Shown piece after piece: positions 50,301-60,430 of a stretch of DNA of 64,000 nt. The stretch is from Lathyrus oleraceus (taxonomy: Eukaryota > Streptophyta > Magnoliopsida > Fabales > Fabaceae). The notes beneath the pieces are model-generated. The model was not told where the DNA came from, searched no databases, and saw only the letters and a list, made by a program, of their open reading frames with translations. The translations under genes were made by a program, and so were the position numbers. Position 1 is the stretch's first letter; every line of letters starts with the position of its first letter. The stretch lies in assembly GCF_024323335.1 (NCBI RefSeq), contig NC_066580.1, forward strand, positions 440,653,351-440,717,350, written 5' to 3'.

Positions 50301-50386
50301 TCCAAAGTCGCTAACAGCATAAACAACTCTGCCCCATCAGCTACTTCCTCATCCACTTGTCTCGCTGATAGAAACAAACTCTTTCC
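47378..50386 (-). CDS. pol: Tekay pol half: reverse transcriptase, RNase H, integrase, chromodomain-like end
   Basis: An unbroken frame of 1002 codons read from 50386 to the stop at 47378. Reverse transcriptase: [60 protein letters not shown] and the catalytic [11 protein letters not shown]. RNase [37 protein letters not shown] and [11 protein letters not shown]. Integrase: HHCC zinc module ([20 protein letters not shown], then CLTCQKSK), and D,D,E core in [21 protein letters not shown] and [11 protein letters not shown]. After HVSQLRRYI the C-terminus has [20 protein letters not shown] and WELERQM, the chromodomain-like tail of Del/Tekay elements, thought to steer insertion to marked chromatin. 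No defect is seen. The CACTA element cuts the polyprotein upstream, between protease and reverse transcriptase. Confidence 0.95.
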   Translation of the reverse strand, partial: GKSLFLSARQVDEEVADGAELFMLLATLEAKDKLMICDLAVVCDFPDVFPEEVNELPPEREVEFSIDLVPGTRPISMAPYRMSAVELTELKSQLEDLLDKKFIRPSVSPWGAPVLLVKKKEGTMRLCVDYRQLNKVTIKNRYPLPRIDDLMDQLVGASVFSKIDLRSGYHQIRVKTEDIQKTAFRTRYGHYEYSVMPFGVTNAPGVFMEYMNRIFHPYLDKFVVVFIDDILVYSKSEEEHAEHLRVVLEVLREKKLFAKLSKCEFWLGEVSFLGHVISRGGVAVDPSKIEAVSKWEAPKSVAEIRSFLGLAGYYRKFIEGFSKLALPLTMLTRKGQAFVWDSKCEEGFQELKRRLTTAPILILPRSSESFEVYCDASLLGLGGVLMQNKQVIAYASRQLRVHERNYPTHDLELAAVVFVLKLWRHYLYGSRFEVFIDHKSLKYLFDQKELNMRQRRWLEFLKDYDFGLNYHPGKANVVADALSRKSLHMSMLMVKELDLIEQFRDLSLVCESTHNSVKLGMLKLTSGILDEIREGQKSDMLLVDKLTLVNQGQGGEFRVDENGILKFGSRVCIPDVTELKKSILEEGHRSGLSIHPGATKMYHDLKKLFWWPGMKREIASFVYSCLTCQKSKIEHQKPSGLMQPLAIPEWKWDSISMDFISGLPRTSKNFEAIWVIVDRLTKSAHFIPIRMDYPLEKLAELYIEKIVSLHGIPSSIVSDRDPRFTSKFWEGLQKALGTKLRLSSAYHPQTDGQTERTIQSLEDLLRACVLEKGGGWDCYLPLIEFTYNNSFHSSIGMAPFEALYGRRCRTPLCWCESGESAVVGPEIVQQTTEKIKMIQEKMRMAQSRQKSYHDKRRKSLEFQEGDHVFLRVTPITGVGRALKSKKLTPRFIGPYQILERIGEVAYRIALPPSLANLHEVFHVSQLRRYIHDPSHVVQVDDVQVRDNLTVETSPMRIEDRELKQLRGKEIALVKVAWGGPAGGNVTWELERQMKESYPELFV

Positions 50387-50389
50387 TTC

Positions 50390-50406
50390 CACTACGCCAA
50401 AACAGG
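50390..50406 (+). repeat. Left terminal inverted repeat of the CACTA element
   Basis: CACTACGCCAAAACAGG. It pairs with the right end with one substitution and a shifted A. Transposase binds and cuts next to CACTA. Confidence 0.92.
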
Positions 50407-51030
50407 TTTTTGGCAGCGCCCCTTAGACAGCGCTTTTCTCCAAAAGCGCTGCTACACGTTAAAAAAAAATAAAAATAAGGAAACTGAATACGTAGATGGC
50501 TTAAAGCGCTGCTAAATGGATGGTCTTAGACAGCGCTTTTTAAAAGCGCTGCTAAATGGCCTACCTTAGACAGCGCTTTTGAGAAGGTCCACCTTATACA
50601 GCGCTTCTCCCAAAAGCGCTGTCTAAGGCCTTAAAATTATTTAAATTAATCACAACAAAAGCGCTGTCTAAGGCCTACCTTATACAGCGCTTTTTAGAAG
50701 GTCACCTTAGACAGCGCTTTTGGGAGAAGCGCTGTATAAGGCCTTAAAATTATTTAAATTAATCACAACAAAAGCGCTGTATAAGGCCTACCTTATACAG
50801 CGCTTTTGACAAGGTCACCTTATACAGCGCTTCTCCCAAAAGCGCTGTCTAAGGCCTTTTAAATTTTTAAAAAAAGCGCTGTATAAGGCCTACCTTATAC
50901 AGCGCTTTTAGAAGCGCTGCTATTGACCCCTCCTGTGCCAGCGCTTTCCTTCAAAGCGCTGTCTAAGGCCATTTTAATTTGTGAGCTTAGCCAGCGCTTT
51001 TCATAAAAGCGCTGTCTAAGGCCTTATTTA
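50407..51030. repeat. Left subterminal palindrome array of the CACTA element
   Basis: More than twenty copies of AGCGCT-centred units, mostly (C/T)TTA(G/T)ACAGCGCTTTT or its reverse AAAAGCGCTGT(C/A)TAAGG. A larger unit of about 110 bases with CCTTAAAATTATTTAAATTAATCACAAC between palindromes occurs twice (about 50630 and 50740). In CACTA elements such arrays are binding sites for the element's own DNA-binding protein. Confidence 0.9.
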
Positions 51031-52355
51031 CCAAATTTTTTTTTTAGTAAATTATAATATATGAATTCATTCAGTACGTTAAGACCCATTTTGTTTCCTT
51101 CGCTCCCACAACCTTCTTCTCACTGCGTTCATACTCGTTGCGTTCATCATCACTGCTTCTCCCAAAACCTCCATTCTTGATTCCTGCGTTCATCACTCAC
51201 TTCGTTCATCACCGTTTACACTTTTGTAAGTGCATTTTCTGTTCGTTTCATCTTTCTTTATTTAGGGCAGTTTATTAGTGATAAAGGTTTGCTTCTGGGT
51301 TGATTCTTTTGTGGTTCATGTGTTAGGGCAGTTGATTCTCTTGTGTTAGGGCAGTTGATTCTTTTGTGTGTTAGGGCAGTTGATTCTTTTGTGGTATGTT
51401 AACAAATGTATATATTTTTGATATTAATCACCATGTCAAAGGGAGATGGTTTGTGTTTGCTTCCATTAGGTTTCTATTATACTGATGATGAATTGTAGCA
51501 AGTGTTAAATGTGATTGTTAGCATTGGCGTGTAAGTTGGATAGGATTAGATAGAACTGTTAAAGGGAGATGGTGTTAGTGTTAATGAAATAGTTAATTAG
51601 TGTGGTTAGTGTTAGAATGAAAAACTGAAATGCAAGTTTAGAAAATGCAGGTCAGCTGTTAGACAGTTAAAGAAAGGCTAGCTTGTTAGAATGGGAATGA
51701 TGTGAGTCAAAGTTAATTGAATGGAACTGCATTGACTTGGCTTGTGATTTTACCTTGTTGAATTGTTTTTTTTCTGATGCCATGAAACTGAACTGATTAA
51801 ACTTGAATTATGTTGGACTGCTGAACTATATTGCACATTTGAACTACACTTGTTATTTGCTTGAATGTGTTGGACTGGTTTGGAAAATATTTTGCTAAGT
51901 TGGATTGGTATTAAATTGGTTTTTGACAATGTTGAACTAGTTTTGGATTGACATATTACCCTACTTGAATTGCTTGTACTTTAGTTGATTACTTTACTGA
52001 CTGATTGATACATTGCTTGATCTGTTTAATGTCTAATAAGTTGTTGTTTATTTTATAGGGTGTTCATTTCCTTAGGACTCAATTGAGGACTATTGCTAAC
52101 AAGCTTTGTTGACATCCACAATTAAAAGGTAGTAACTTATTGCCTCTTCTTCTTTTTTTCATAGAAATGACTTATAATATAAGCAATTATATGATAAACG
52201 CGGAAATAAGTTGTTTATTCATATAGGGTGTTAGTCCTCTAAATTATTTCCAATCATTTGACATTCAATCATAATAAATATCCAAATTGTCATGATTTTA
52301 ATAGCATAACTACAACATAGTTATAGTTACTTCACTTCATAGTTAGTAGAAGAAT

Positions 52356-52420
<65 letters not shown>

Positions 52421-52520
52421 GTTTGTAATAATCTTCTTTTTGTGACGCGAAAGTGTTTATCTTAGGAAATTCTTCTTTTATGTTGTTTTGAAATAGTTGC
52501 GTGAATAATTTAGGAAAACC
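51031..52520 (+). other. Promoter, 5' leader exons and introns of the CACTA transposase gene
   Basis: TTATAATATATG at 51051-51062 is a weak TATA-like site. The pyrimidine-rich leader from about 51090 runs to a likely donor at 51226 (TTTTGTAAGTG). A small leader exon at about 52060-52127 is bounded by TTATAGG and AAAAGGTAGTAAC, and another acceptor lies near 52466 (ATCTTAGG). These calls rest on splice consensus only. Introns contain three repeats of GTTAGGGCAGTTGATTCT (about 51320-51390) and a TA microsatellite. No coding ORF. Confidence 0.5.
52357..52412. repeat. (TA)n microsatellite in the transposase leader intron
   Basis: About 27 TA units. Confidence 0.95.
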
Positions 52521-55500
52521 ATGGATAAAAAATGGATGTCTGCCGATCGATTGTCGAAAGAGTACGAGAATGGGGTATTGGAATTCGTTAAGTTTGCTGT
52601 TGAACATGTCAAAGACCCCAGTCGAATGAAATGTCCTTGCTTGGGTTGTTGTTATATGGGTCGGGTTGACGCAGATGGATTGAAATCGCATTTACTGATG
52701 CGTGGAATTGATCGAAGTTATACGTGTTGGATATTTCATGGTGAGAAAATTAACGAGAATGTTGAACAGAGGGAGAAAAGTAATACGACCTATGCTTCAT
52801 ACGACAAAGACACGGAAACATACGATTGTGATCGAGTTGAAGAGATTGTAGAAGCACTGGATGAAGATCTTCATGATTGTCCTGAAATGTTTGAGAGGAT
52901 GGTAAGCGATGCAGAGAAACCGTTGTACAAAGGTTGCACTAAATTCTCAAGACTTTCTGCGGTATTAAAGTTGTACAACTTAAAGGCGGGCAATGGATGG
53001 TCGGATAAAAGTTTCACAGAGTTGTTGGCCCTTATGAGAGAAATGCTACCGGATGATAATGTTCTTCCTAATCGAACCTATGAGGCAAAAAAAATGTTGT
53101 GCTCTATTGGCATGAGCTATGATAAGATACATGCTTGTCCTAACGATTGCATTTTGTTTCGTAACGAATATGCAATGTTAACTGAGTGCCCTAAATGCGG
53201 TTTGTCTCGATATAAGAAAAGATTATCTCCCGCAAAAGTCTTATGGTATTTTCCGATAATTCCGAGATTTAGGCGCATGTTTCGTAGTGAAACCGATGCA
53301 AGACATCTTACTTGGCATGCAGATGAAAGAATTATTGATGGAAAGTATCGGCATCCGGCTGATTCACCACAGTGGTCGAAGATTGATAATGATTATCCTG
53401 AGTTTGGATCAGAAGCAAGAAACCTTCGATTGGCATTATCTACTGATGGAATGAACCCACATGGTCTTCAAAGTATCTCACATACCACATGGCCTGTGAT
53501 TCTTATGATTTATAACCTACCTCCGTGGCTATGTATGAAGCGTAAGTACATGATGTTATCTATGTTAATCTCTGGGCCTAAACAACCAGGGAATGACATA
53601 GACGTATACTTGACACCTCTGATCGAAGATTTAAAGATTTTGTGGGAGAACGGTGTGGAGGTTTATGATGGATATAGGAAAGAAAGTTTCAATTTGAGGG
53701 CGATGTTGTTTGGCACAATTAATGATTTTCCAGCATACGGGAATCTATCTGGGTATAGCATTAAAGGTCAACGTGCGTGTCCTGTTTGTGAAGACGGAAC
53801 CGATACGATTCGATTGGAACTTTGCCAGAAGAATGTATTTCTCGGTCATCGTAGATTCTTACATTCTAAACATCACTACCGTGGGTGGAGAAAAGCATTC
53901 AATGGAGACACCGAACATCGTAGAGCTCCACCCGCATTGTCAGGTGAACAAGTTTTTGAAAAGGTGAAAGATGTGCGTACTGAGTTTGGCAAGCCTTTTG
54001 CACATAAGATTGTGAAAGGTGGGTGGAAGAAAAGGTCGATATTTTTTGAATTGCCATATTGGAAGTCTTTGTACGTGAGACATTTTCTCGATGTTATGCA
54101 TATTGAAAAAAACGTATTTGAAAGTGTTATCGGTACATTACTCAATATAAAAGGCAAGTCTAAGGATGGCCTTAAAGCAAGGCAGGACATGTTAAAAATG
54201 GGAATGAGAACTGAATTAGCACCCGTGAAGAAAGGAAGACGAACATATCTACCACCTGCCGCTTTTACTTTATCTAGAAAGGAGAAAAAAATTTTGTGTA
54301 AGTCTCTGAGTGAAGTTAAGGTTCCAGAAGGTTACTCATCTGATATCAGAAGACTTGTTTCTATGAAAGACCTCAAGTTGAAGAATTTGAAGACACATGA
54401 TTGCCATGTTATAATGGAACATTTTCTACCGATAGGTATACGTTCTATTTTGCCAGAAAAAGTAAGAAGTGCCATAACTAAATTGTGTTTTTTCTTTAGG
54501 TCAATTTGTAGTAAGGTGATCGATCCCGAGATCTTACCAACACTACAAAAAGAGATTGTAATTACCTTGTGTGAGCTTGAAATGTATTTTCCTCCGTCTT
54601 TTTTTGACATAATGGTTCATTTAGTTGTTCATCTTGTGAAAGAGACACAGTTGTGTGGATCAGCTTATATGAGATGGATGTACCCTGCTGAACGGTATAT
54701 GAAAATATTAAAAGGGTACGTGAAATCCCGAAGTCGACCAGAGGGTTGTATTGTTGAACGATACATTGTTGAAGAAGCTGTTGAGTTTTGTACTGAATAT
54801 TTGTCTAACGTTCAATCGATTGGACTCCCCAGAGCTCAGATTTTCGACAAAATGGAAGGTAAAAAATTAATTGGGAATAAAATTGTGACAATATCAAGGG
54901 ATGAACGGGATCAAGTTCATTTGTATGTTCTGCACAATAATAATGAGGTTGAGCCATATGTTGAAATGCACAAGGATGTACTCCGAAGGTTAAATCCGAA
55001 CAGAAATGAAAATTGGATAGTTATAGAGCACAATCAAAGTTTCATACAATGGTTGAAGGATCATATTTATTTGAAGCGCTCTTCAGATCCTTCTTCGGTA
55101 ACAGAAAGGTTGAGATGTTTGGCATATGGTCCAAGTTTGCATGTGTTTTCTCATAGCGCATATTCAATTAATGGATACACATTTTATACCAAAGAACAAG
55201 ATGATAAGAGTACTATGCAAAATAGTGGTGTCACCGTGCTAGCTGAAGCAATGCATATATCAAGTATGAAGGACTTAAACCCCAAATATGCAAATTTGTC
55301 ATATTTTGGAGTTATTGAGCACATTTGGGTGTTTGATTACGAGAAGTTTCAGATTCCCATCTTTGGTTGCAAGTGGGTGAATAGTAGTGGCATACGAATG
55401 GATAAGTCTGGATTTTTGCAAGTTGATCTTACTAGGGTGGGGTACAAAGATGAACCTTTTATTCTAGCATCTCAAGCTAAACAAGTGTTCTATGTGAATG

Positions 55501-55766
55501 ACCCGAAGAGTACAAAATGGTCTATAGTGCTTTTCTCTAACAAAGTCACTGATGATAGCGGTGTCGATCAATGTGATATTGATGTTGAGAATGAGTCATG
55601 CATTAGACGGAATGAGTTGAATAGAAATGATGAAGTTGATGATCTTATACCGGATGAGTCATATATAAGAAACGATCATAATGAGGGAATTTGGATCAAT
55701 TCATCCGTACGCATTGCTAAGAAACAAGTGATTAATATTCCAACAAAGAAAAGAAAGAGATGTTAG
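52521..55766 (+). CDS. CACTA transposase, TNP2 type
   Basis: 1081 codons in one exon. The start ATG has a good context (AAAACCATGG). The N-terminus (residues about 1-75) is the transposase-associated zinc region, with CPCLGCCYMGRVDADGLKSH and a following HGE. The central catalytic region (about 170-500) is of transposase_21 type: HACPNDCILFR, CPKCGLSRYK, WYFPIIPRFRRMF, RLALSTDGMNPHG and TINDFPAYGNLSGY, then CPVCEDGT and HRRFLHSKHHYR. The next part carries the block MVHLVVHL...CGSAYMRWMYPAERYMK of DUF4218 (about 695-745). Near 930-1020 comes the DUF4216 pattern YFGVIEHIWVFDYEKFQIPI and DEPFILASQAKQVFYV. The C-terminus is basic (PTKKRKRC), possibly a nuclear signal. The protein would excise and insert the element in the nucleus. 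Length and domain order are those of complete family members, with no break. Confidence 0.93.
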   Translation: MDKKWMSADRLSKEYENGVLEFVKFAVEHVKDPSRMKCPCLGCCYMGRVDADGLKSHLLMRGIDRSYTCWIFHGEKINENVEQREKSNTTYASYDKDTETYDCDRVEEIVEALDEDLHDCPEMFERMVSDAEKPLYKGCTKFSRLSAVLKLYNLKAGNGWSDKSFTELLALMREMLPDDNVLPNRTYEAKKMLCSIGMSYDKIHACPNDCILFRNEYAMLTECPKCGLSRYKKRLSPAKVLWYFPIIPRFRRMFRSETDARHLTWHADERIIDGKYRHPADSPQWSKIDNDYPEFGSEARNLRLALSTDGMNPHGLQSISHTTWPVILMIYNLPPWLCMKRKYMMLSMLISGPKQPGNDIDVYLTPLIEDLKILWENGVEVYDGYRKESFNLRAMLFGTINDFPAYGNLSGYSIKGQRACPVCEDGTDTIRLELCQKNVFLGHRRFLHSKHHYRGWRKAFNGDTEHRRAPPALSGEQVFEKVKDVRTEFGKPFAHKIVKGGWKKRSIFFELPYWKSLYVRHFLDVMHIEKNVFESVIGTLLNIKGKSKDGLKARQDMLKMGMRTELAPVKKGRRTYLPPAAFTLSRKEKKILCKSLSEVKVPEGYSSDIRRLVSMKDLKLKNLKTHDCHVIMEHFLPIGIRSILPEKVRSAITKLCFFFRSICSKVIDPEILPTLQKEIVITLCELEMYFPPSFFDIMVHLVVHLVKETQLCGSAYMRWMYPAERYMKILKGYVKSRSRPEGCIVERYIVEEAVEFCTEYLSNVQSIGLPRAQIFDKMEGKKLIGNKIVTISRDERDQVHLYVLHNNNEVEPYVEMHKDVLRRLNPNRNENWIVIEHNQSFIQWLKDHIYLKRSSDPSSVTERLRCLAYGPSLHVFSHSAYSINGYTFYTKEQDDKSTMQNSGVTVLAEAMHISSMKDLNPKYANLSYFGVIEHIWVFDYEKFQIPIFGCKWVNSSGIRMDKSGFLQVDLTRVGYKDEPFILASQAKQVFYVNDPKSTKWSIVLFSNKVTDDSGVDQCDIDVENESCIRRNELNRNDEVDDLIPDESYIRNDHNEGIWINSSVRIAKKQVINIPTKKRKRC

Positions 55767-56226
55767 TGACTTAGGTAAATTATCCATGGTTTCTTTATTC
55801 TTTTGTTTTCAATTGCTTTGATTATAAGTTATATCTGATAATGCATGATTTCATTATATTTTTGTTTTCAATTGCTTTGATTATAAGTTATATCTGATAA
55901 TGCATGATTTCTTTATATTTTTGAATCGTGATGAGTTTTAATGCATGTGATTAATGAAAATAGACTTTCTCCACGATTCCGGAGCCAATGGTATACTTTG
56001 TTTTTCGATTCGGACAACTTTTTCCCTGATTTTACTGTTGCTGTACTGTTACAAAAAACATGCTTCCACTCGGAATTTGGACGAATCGAGTTCATTTTTG
56101 AGTCCTTTGGCCCGTTTGTAGGCTACCATGTAATTTTCGTCCAATTCAATACACTTTGACTTTGACACTTACTTGATTTGTATTCATATTTGCTTAATAT
56201 TGTGTTTATGTTTTTCTTTATTACAG
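55767..56226 (+). other. Region between the two CACTA genes
   Basis: Holds the end of the transposase transcript and the start of the second gene. A 58-base unit (TTTTGTTTTCAATTGCTTTGATTATAAG...) is repeated in tandem at about 55801-55859 and 55860-55917. TTATTACAG at 56218-56226 is a splice acceptor directly before the second gene's ATG, so its 5' leader is spliced. Confidence 0.6.
55801..55917. repeat. Tandem duplication of a 58-base unit
   Basis: Two nearly identical adjacent copies, differing at one or two bases, downstream of the transposase stop codon. Confidence 0.92.
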
Positions 56227-59200
56227 ATGGCTAGTAACGAGGATCACCCACATGGTGATGAGACCGTTGGTGGTGCGGAAAGGGAAATTAAACGTGGAAT
56301 AACGGTTATGAAGAAAGTTATTCGAGATAGAGATCGAGGCGTTTTAATAAAAGTGCATTGGAACGAAGGTGGACAACTAATTGAGCCTAACGGTTCAACA
56401 TTGACAAGTTTTATTGGTGCATTGGTAAGGAATGAAGTTCCAATTACTTGTGATAATTGGAGAAATAAACAATTGAACGAAGCTAAAGACAAAATATGGA
56501 GTGAGATAAAGGTACCATATGTGATGTTATTTGTTTTTAATGACGATTATGTCTTTAAATTAATTGTACTAACGCAATGTGTGTATGTTTTTCGTAGAGG
56601 TGTTTCGACATCGAAGAAAACAGAAGAGATCATTGTCTCAAATTGGCCGGAAAGTTACTAAGAGGGTTTAGAACCTTTTTATCAACCACCTTTCTTAGGG
56701 ATACGGAAGGTACTTTTGTTGATGCAGAGCTTCCATCTAAATATGCAAGTTTGATTTCACCTAAAGAATGGGAAACGTTTAAATCCAAACGAAAAACCCA
56801 AGAATTTAAGAGTGTAAGTGAAACAAACCGGCAAAGAGCATCAAGTCCGGCGTATCCCTATAGAAAAGGGCGTGTTGGATATGGACGCTTAGAGCAGTCT
56901 ATAGTAAGTATCTATAAATTGCATTGATATACTTGTTATATTTGATCATATTTTGTCATGAGTTATATTTGATCATATTATGCTTAATGTGTAGTTAACA
57001 AAGGAGAATAGTTCTGAAACATCTCTTCCGGCACATGTTTTGTGGAAGGAAGCCCGTGTCGGTAAGGATGGAAAGATTAAAGAAGACGTTCAACAAATAT
57101 TTGAGAAATGTGTAAGTATAGCATTATTTAAGACAATAACACTTTGACTTTGACACTTTTGAATCGTCCAATTTCGAACACTTTGACTTTGACACTTACT
57201 TAAGACAATAACATTACTATTGTGTGTATGTTCATATGATTTTCAGGAGACTCTATCTCAATCTATAGTTCCATATGAAGACACTGATTGCAGGAGCATA
57301 CTGAGTCGAGCATTAGATGTTCCCGAGTATTCTGGTCGGGTGAGGGGCAAGGGATTTGGGATCACTCAAAAATCCTTGAATATTAAAAAACAAAAGACTC
57401 CTAGCAATAAAGAACTGCAGCAAACTTTGGAAGCATTAAAAGCTGAAGTTCTTGAATTAAGAAAGGAAAGAGAAAGAGATCGAGCAGCGGGTTTTAAAGA
57501 TACTAGTGACAAAGATAGTATCAATTGTAATTTTCAACCGACTATTCCAGAGGTAATTATATATCTTATTATGAAATTAAATTAGCTTAATTTATTTAAT
57601 TGTCATATATACACATTAAAAATGTCATATTTATTATTGGTTTTAGGGCATTTCACCTTGTCACCTCTACTTAGCGAGACCGACTTATCGGATGGTTGGC
57701 AAGGGGAAAGTTCATAACAATTTGGGTGAATTACTTCACACTAAACCGCTCCCTACTGGATCTTTGAAAGTCTCGGTTGATATTGCTTTGGAGAAGGATG
57801 CGTTATTACCACATCCTGACGATGTTTCGGATGCAACTTTATTGGGAGATGCCATAGGTTCATTTGTTGCATGGCCGACAGACCTCATTATCGTAGGATA
57901 TGAGGTATGCTTAAAACCATTATGAACCTTTAGGTATTCAAATTTTTTACGCGCATTTTACGTACACATTTTTTACATGTTAATGTTAATTAGACTCCCA
58001 CAAAATCCAAAGCAAAAGATAAGGGGATTGCGCGGGAAATCGAGTCAGTTGCATCGCAAAAAGAGGTACATCACAATTATATGCTATTTAGATTCCTGTT
58101 AATTCGTCATCTTACACTTCACCTTACTAATTATATGATATTTAGATTCCTGTTGCTAAGAAGACTGAAATTTCCAAGAGGACCGGGGCTAAAAAGAAAA
58201 ATCCTTCCAAGTATAGAGCGTGCCTCCATACATATTTAGAAACGACAGATATTTCGGATGGATGTGTTCGTTTAATACCTATGGATGGAGCTATTTTTGG
58301 TTTTGAGTATGCCGAGCCATTGGGTAAAGAGGATTTTGATCAAATTTTGTATCATACGCAATTAAGCGTTGGTGTTATCAACACATACATGAGGTATATC
58401 CGATCTACTTTGTTTAAATTCTTGAACAAGTTATTTACTCGTTTCATATGAATAGTCTAAATGTTAATGATGTTTTTATATAAGGTATTTATATGACAAA
58501 TTGATGGGTCCGCGTGGGTTGGAGCAAAGATTCTCATTCTTAAATCCCATGAAAACGAACTTAACCGAAATGATAAGAAAACCAGATGAAGTCAGGACGT
58601 ATGTAGTCGAGCGCTTTATGGCCGACACAGATAGAGAAAAGTTGTTCTTTTTACCGTTTAATACCGGCGACGGGTTAGTTCTTCAATCTAAATTCATCTG
58701 TTATAATTTTTCATATTTTGACGTCGTGTAGAAAGTTTCCATCTAACATTTGTTTTATTACAGTGGACATTGGTTGTTGGTCGCGATAAATCCTTTTAAA
58801 GAAATTGTGTATTATTTGGATTCTTTACACAATGATTGGACAACATACCCTGCTATGAAGACGATAGTTGACACGTAAGTGCAAATAACCCAATATTCGT
58901 GTGTATACTTATTTATTTATGTGAATTGTTCTAAATATTCGTTTATATTTCATTATAGCATTATACAAACTGTTCGAGCACAAAGAAAAATTCAAGTACC
59001 AAAGAGAAAAGCCAATAACATTACATGGAATAGAGTGGAGGTATATTAATTATCACAATTTTGATTATATTAGTGATGACACATGATAAAACTTAGGATA
59101 TTTATCCATATTGTTTTTCCATGTGTAGTGTCCTCGACAGCGTAATAATATAGATTGTGGATATTACACGTTGAGGTTTATGAAAGAAACTCTTCTTATG

Positions 59201-59422
59201 GATCGAACAGATATTCCATCTGATGTATGGATTTCTAACTTATGAGTTATTTTCATATTTAACACATATTTCTCATAATTAAATAGATTTAACTAAATCA
59301 TACTATGTTATATTATTATGTAGTACTTTGATGAATATAGATGTGCTTATTACTCAAAAGATCAGTTGGATGAAATTAAAGAGGAATTGTGTCAATTCAT
59401 TATCGAGCTACAGGTTTTGTGA
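56227..59422 (+). CDS. CACTA second gene: transposase_24-like region fused to Ulp1 SUMO protease, 12 exons
   Basis: I assembled the gene from protein continuity and GT/AG borders. Exons: 56227-56511, 56598-56903, 56995-57111, 57247-57552, 57647-57904, 57994-58065, 58146-58393, 58485-58673, 58764-58874, 58959-59040, 59129-59224 and 59324-59422. Together they give 2169 bases, 722 codons and a stop, with phases that fit throughout. Exons 1-4 resemble the plant transposase_24 family (VLIKVHWNEGGQLIEPNG, WKEARVGKDGKI), ending in a coiled coil (KELQQTLEALKAEVLELRKE). Exon 5 has a SPCHLYLARPTYRMVGKG segment often found before Ulp1 domains. Exons 8-12 form the C48 cysteine protease with catalytic His in GHWLLVAI, Asp in YYLDSLH, Gln in PRQRN and Cys in IDCGYYTLRFMK. 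It likely binds the subterminal repeats and removes SUMO from partner proteins (inference). Confidence 0.85.
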
Positions 59423-59877
59423 GGTATTGAACTCTTACTTTAATTTTGAATGTGATCTGAATAACTTTGAGTGAATTCCATTTGCTTACTACAATCTTTA
59501 TTTGGTGTTGTTTCAGGTTATATAGCATATTTAGAAGATAGAACTAGAATGTGTTGAAATACATTTTGATTAGCATTTTTGGAGGTTATTAGAAATGTGT
59601 AGATTTTTTGTAAAGGCAAACATTTTCAAGTATATATATAAATACTCAAAAAACTGCTGAAATTAGAAGTATATTGTGTTGAACTATAATGTGTTTATAA
59701 TGCATATAGATTTTCAAGTATATGTGCATATTCAGAAGATAGAACTACAATGTGTTGAACTATAAGGTGCATATAGATTGGATTCAAGCTCCAATTTATG
59801 AAAATCTGCTGAAATTTGCAATTTACAGGTGCTAAATAATGTGGTGAAAACGTATAAAAAGATCCTCCAAAATTTGG
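59423..59877 (+). other. 3' untranslated sequence of the second CACTA gene
   Basis: AT-rich, with loosely repeated phrases (ATATTCAGAAGATAGAACTA(C/G)AATGTGTTGAA, at about 59530 and 59730). No ORF. Confidence 0.55.
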
Positions 59878-60413
59878 AGTCTTAGACAGCGCTTTTAGGC
59901 AAAAAGCGCTGGTAAAGGCATTTTAATTTTGACCTTAGACAGCGCTTTTATCAAAAAAGCGCTGGCATAGGTGGTTAATTCAACAAAATATAGTGTAAAA
60001 AAGCGCTGGCATAGGGTGGGCTATACCAGCGCTTTTTCTGTAAAAGCGCTGGTATAGCCCACCCTATGCCAGCGCTTTTTTACACTATATTTTGTTGAAT
60101 TAACCACCTATGCCAGCGCTTTTTTAATAAAAGCGCTGGCATAGGGGGGGTTTAGACAGCGCTTTTTCAGTAAAAGCGCTGTCTAAACCCCCCCTATGCC
60201 AGCGCTTTTTTAGTTAATTTCAACATGAAATTAACTAAAAAAGCGCTGGCATAGGGGGGTTTTAGACAGCGCTTTTACTGAAAAAGCGCTGTCTAAACCC
60301 CCCCTATGCCAGCGCTTTTTTAGTAAATTAAGCGCTGTCTAAGACCTATACCAGCGCCAGTATAGCCAGCGCTTTTAAGCGCTGTCTAATGTCAAAAAAA
60401 GCGCTGTCTAATC
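59878..60413. repeat. Right subterminal array with large nested palindromes
   Basis: Units of the form GACAGCGCTTTTT and AAAAAGCGCTGGCATAGG. They are arranged as long near-perfect inverted repeats: one centred near 60038 with arms of about 85 bases, one centred near 60160 and its partner near 60285, and an outer one centred near 60226 that folds the last two onto each other. Confidence 0.9.
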
Positions 60414-60430
60414 CCTTGTTTGGCATAGTG
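60414..60430 (-). repeat. Right terminal inverted repeat of the CACTA element
   Basis: The minus strand reads CACTATGCCAAACAAGG. It is followed by the ttc duplication. Confidence 0.92.

Larger units (their letters stand above)
50390..60430 (+). mobile_element. CACTA (En/Spm-type) DNA transposon, apparently complete
   Basis: 10,041 bp flanked by the 3-bp duplication ttc (50387-50389 and 60431-60433). The ends are CACTACGCCAAAACAGG on the left and, on the minus strand, CACTATGCCAAACAAGG on the right. Both ends have subterminal arrays of AAAAGCGCTGTCTAAGG-type palindromes. Two genes lie on the plus strand: a TNP2-type transposase in one exon and a 12-exon gene combining a transposase_24-like part with a Ulp1 protease. 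No stop or frame break is visible in either. It lies inside a Tekay element whose LTRs are almost identical, so the CACTA insertion is younger still. Confidence 0.95.

Noticed and set aside
47378..50386. Plus-strand ORFs at 47323, 49602 and 49739 as genes
   Set aside because: They are shadows of the intact minus-strand pol frame.
50407..51030. The regular AGCGCT repeats as a CRISPR array
   Set aside because: Repeats are palindromic, of uneven spacing, with related spacers, in a plant element with CACTA ends. They are the subterminal repeats of the transposon.
53710..54610. Other-frame ORFs within the CACTA transposase (53710-53967, 53876-54190, 54332-54610)
   Set aside because: They overlap a well-supported 1081-codon gene and show no motif of their own.
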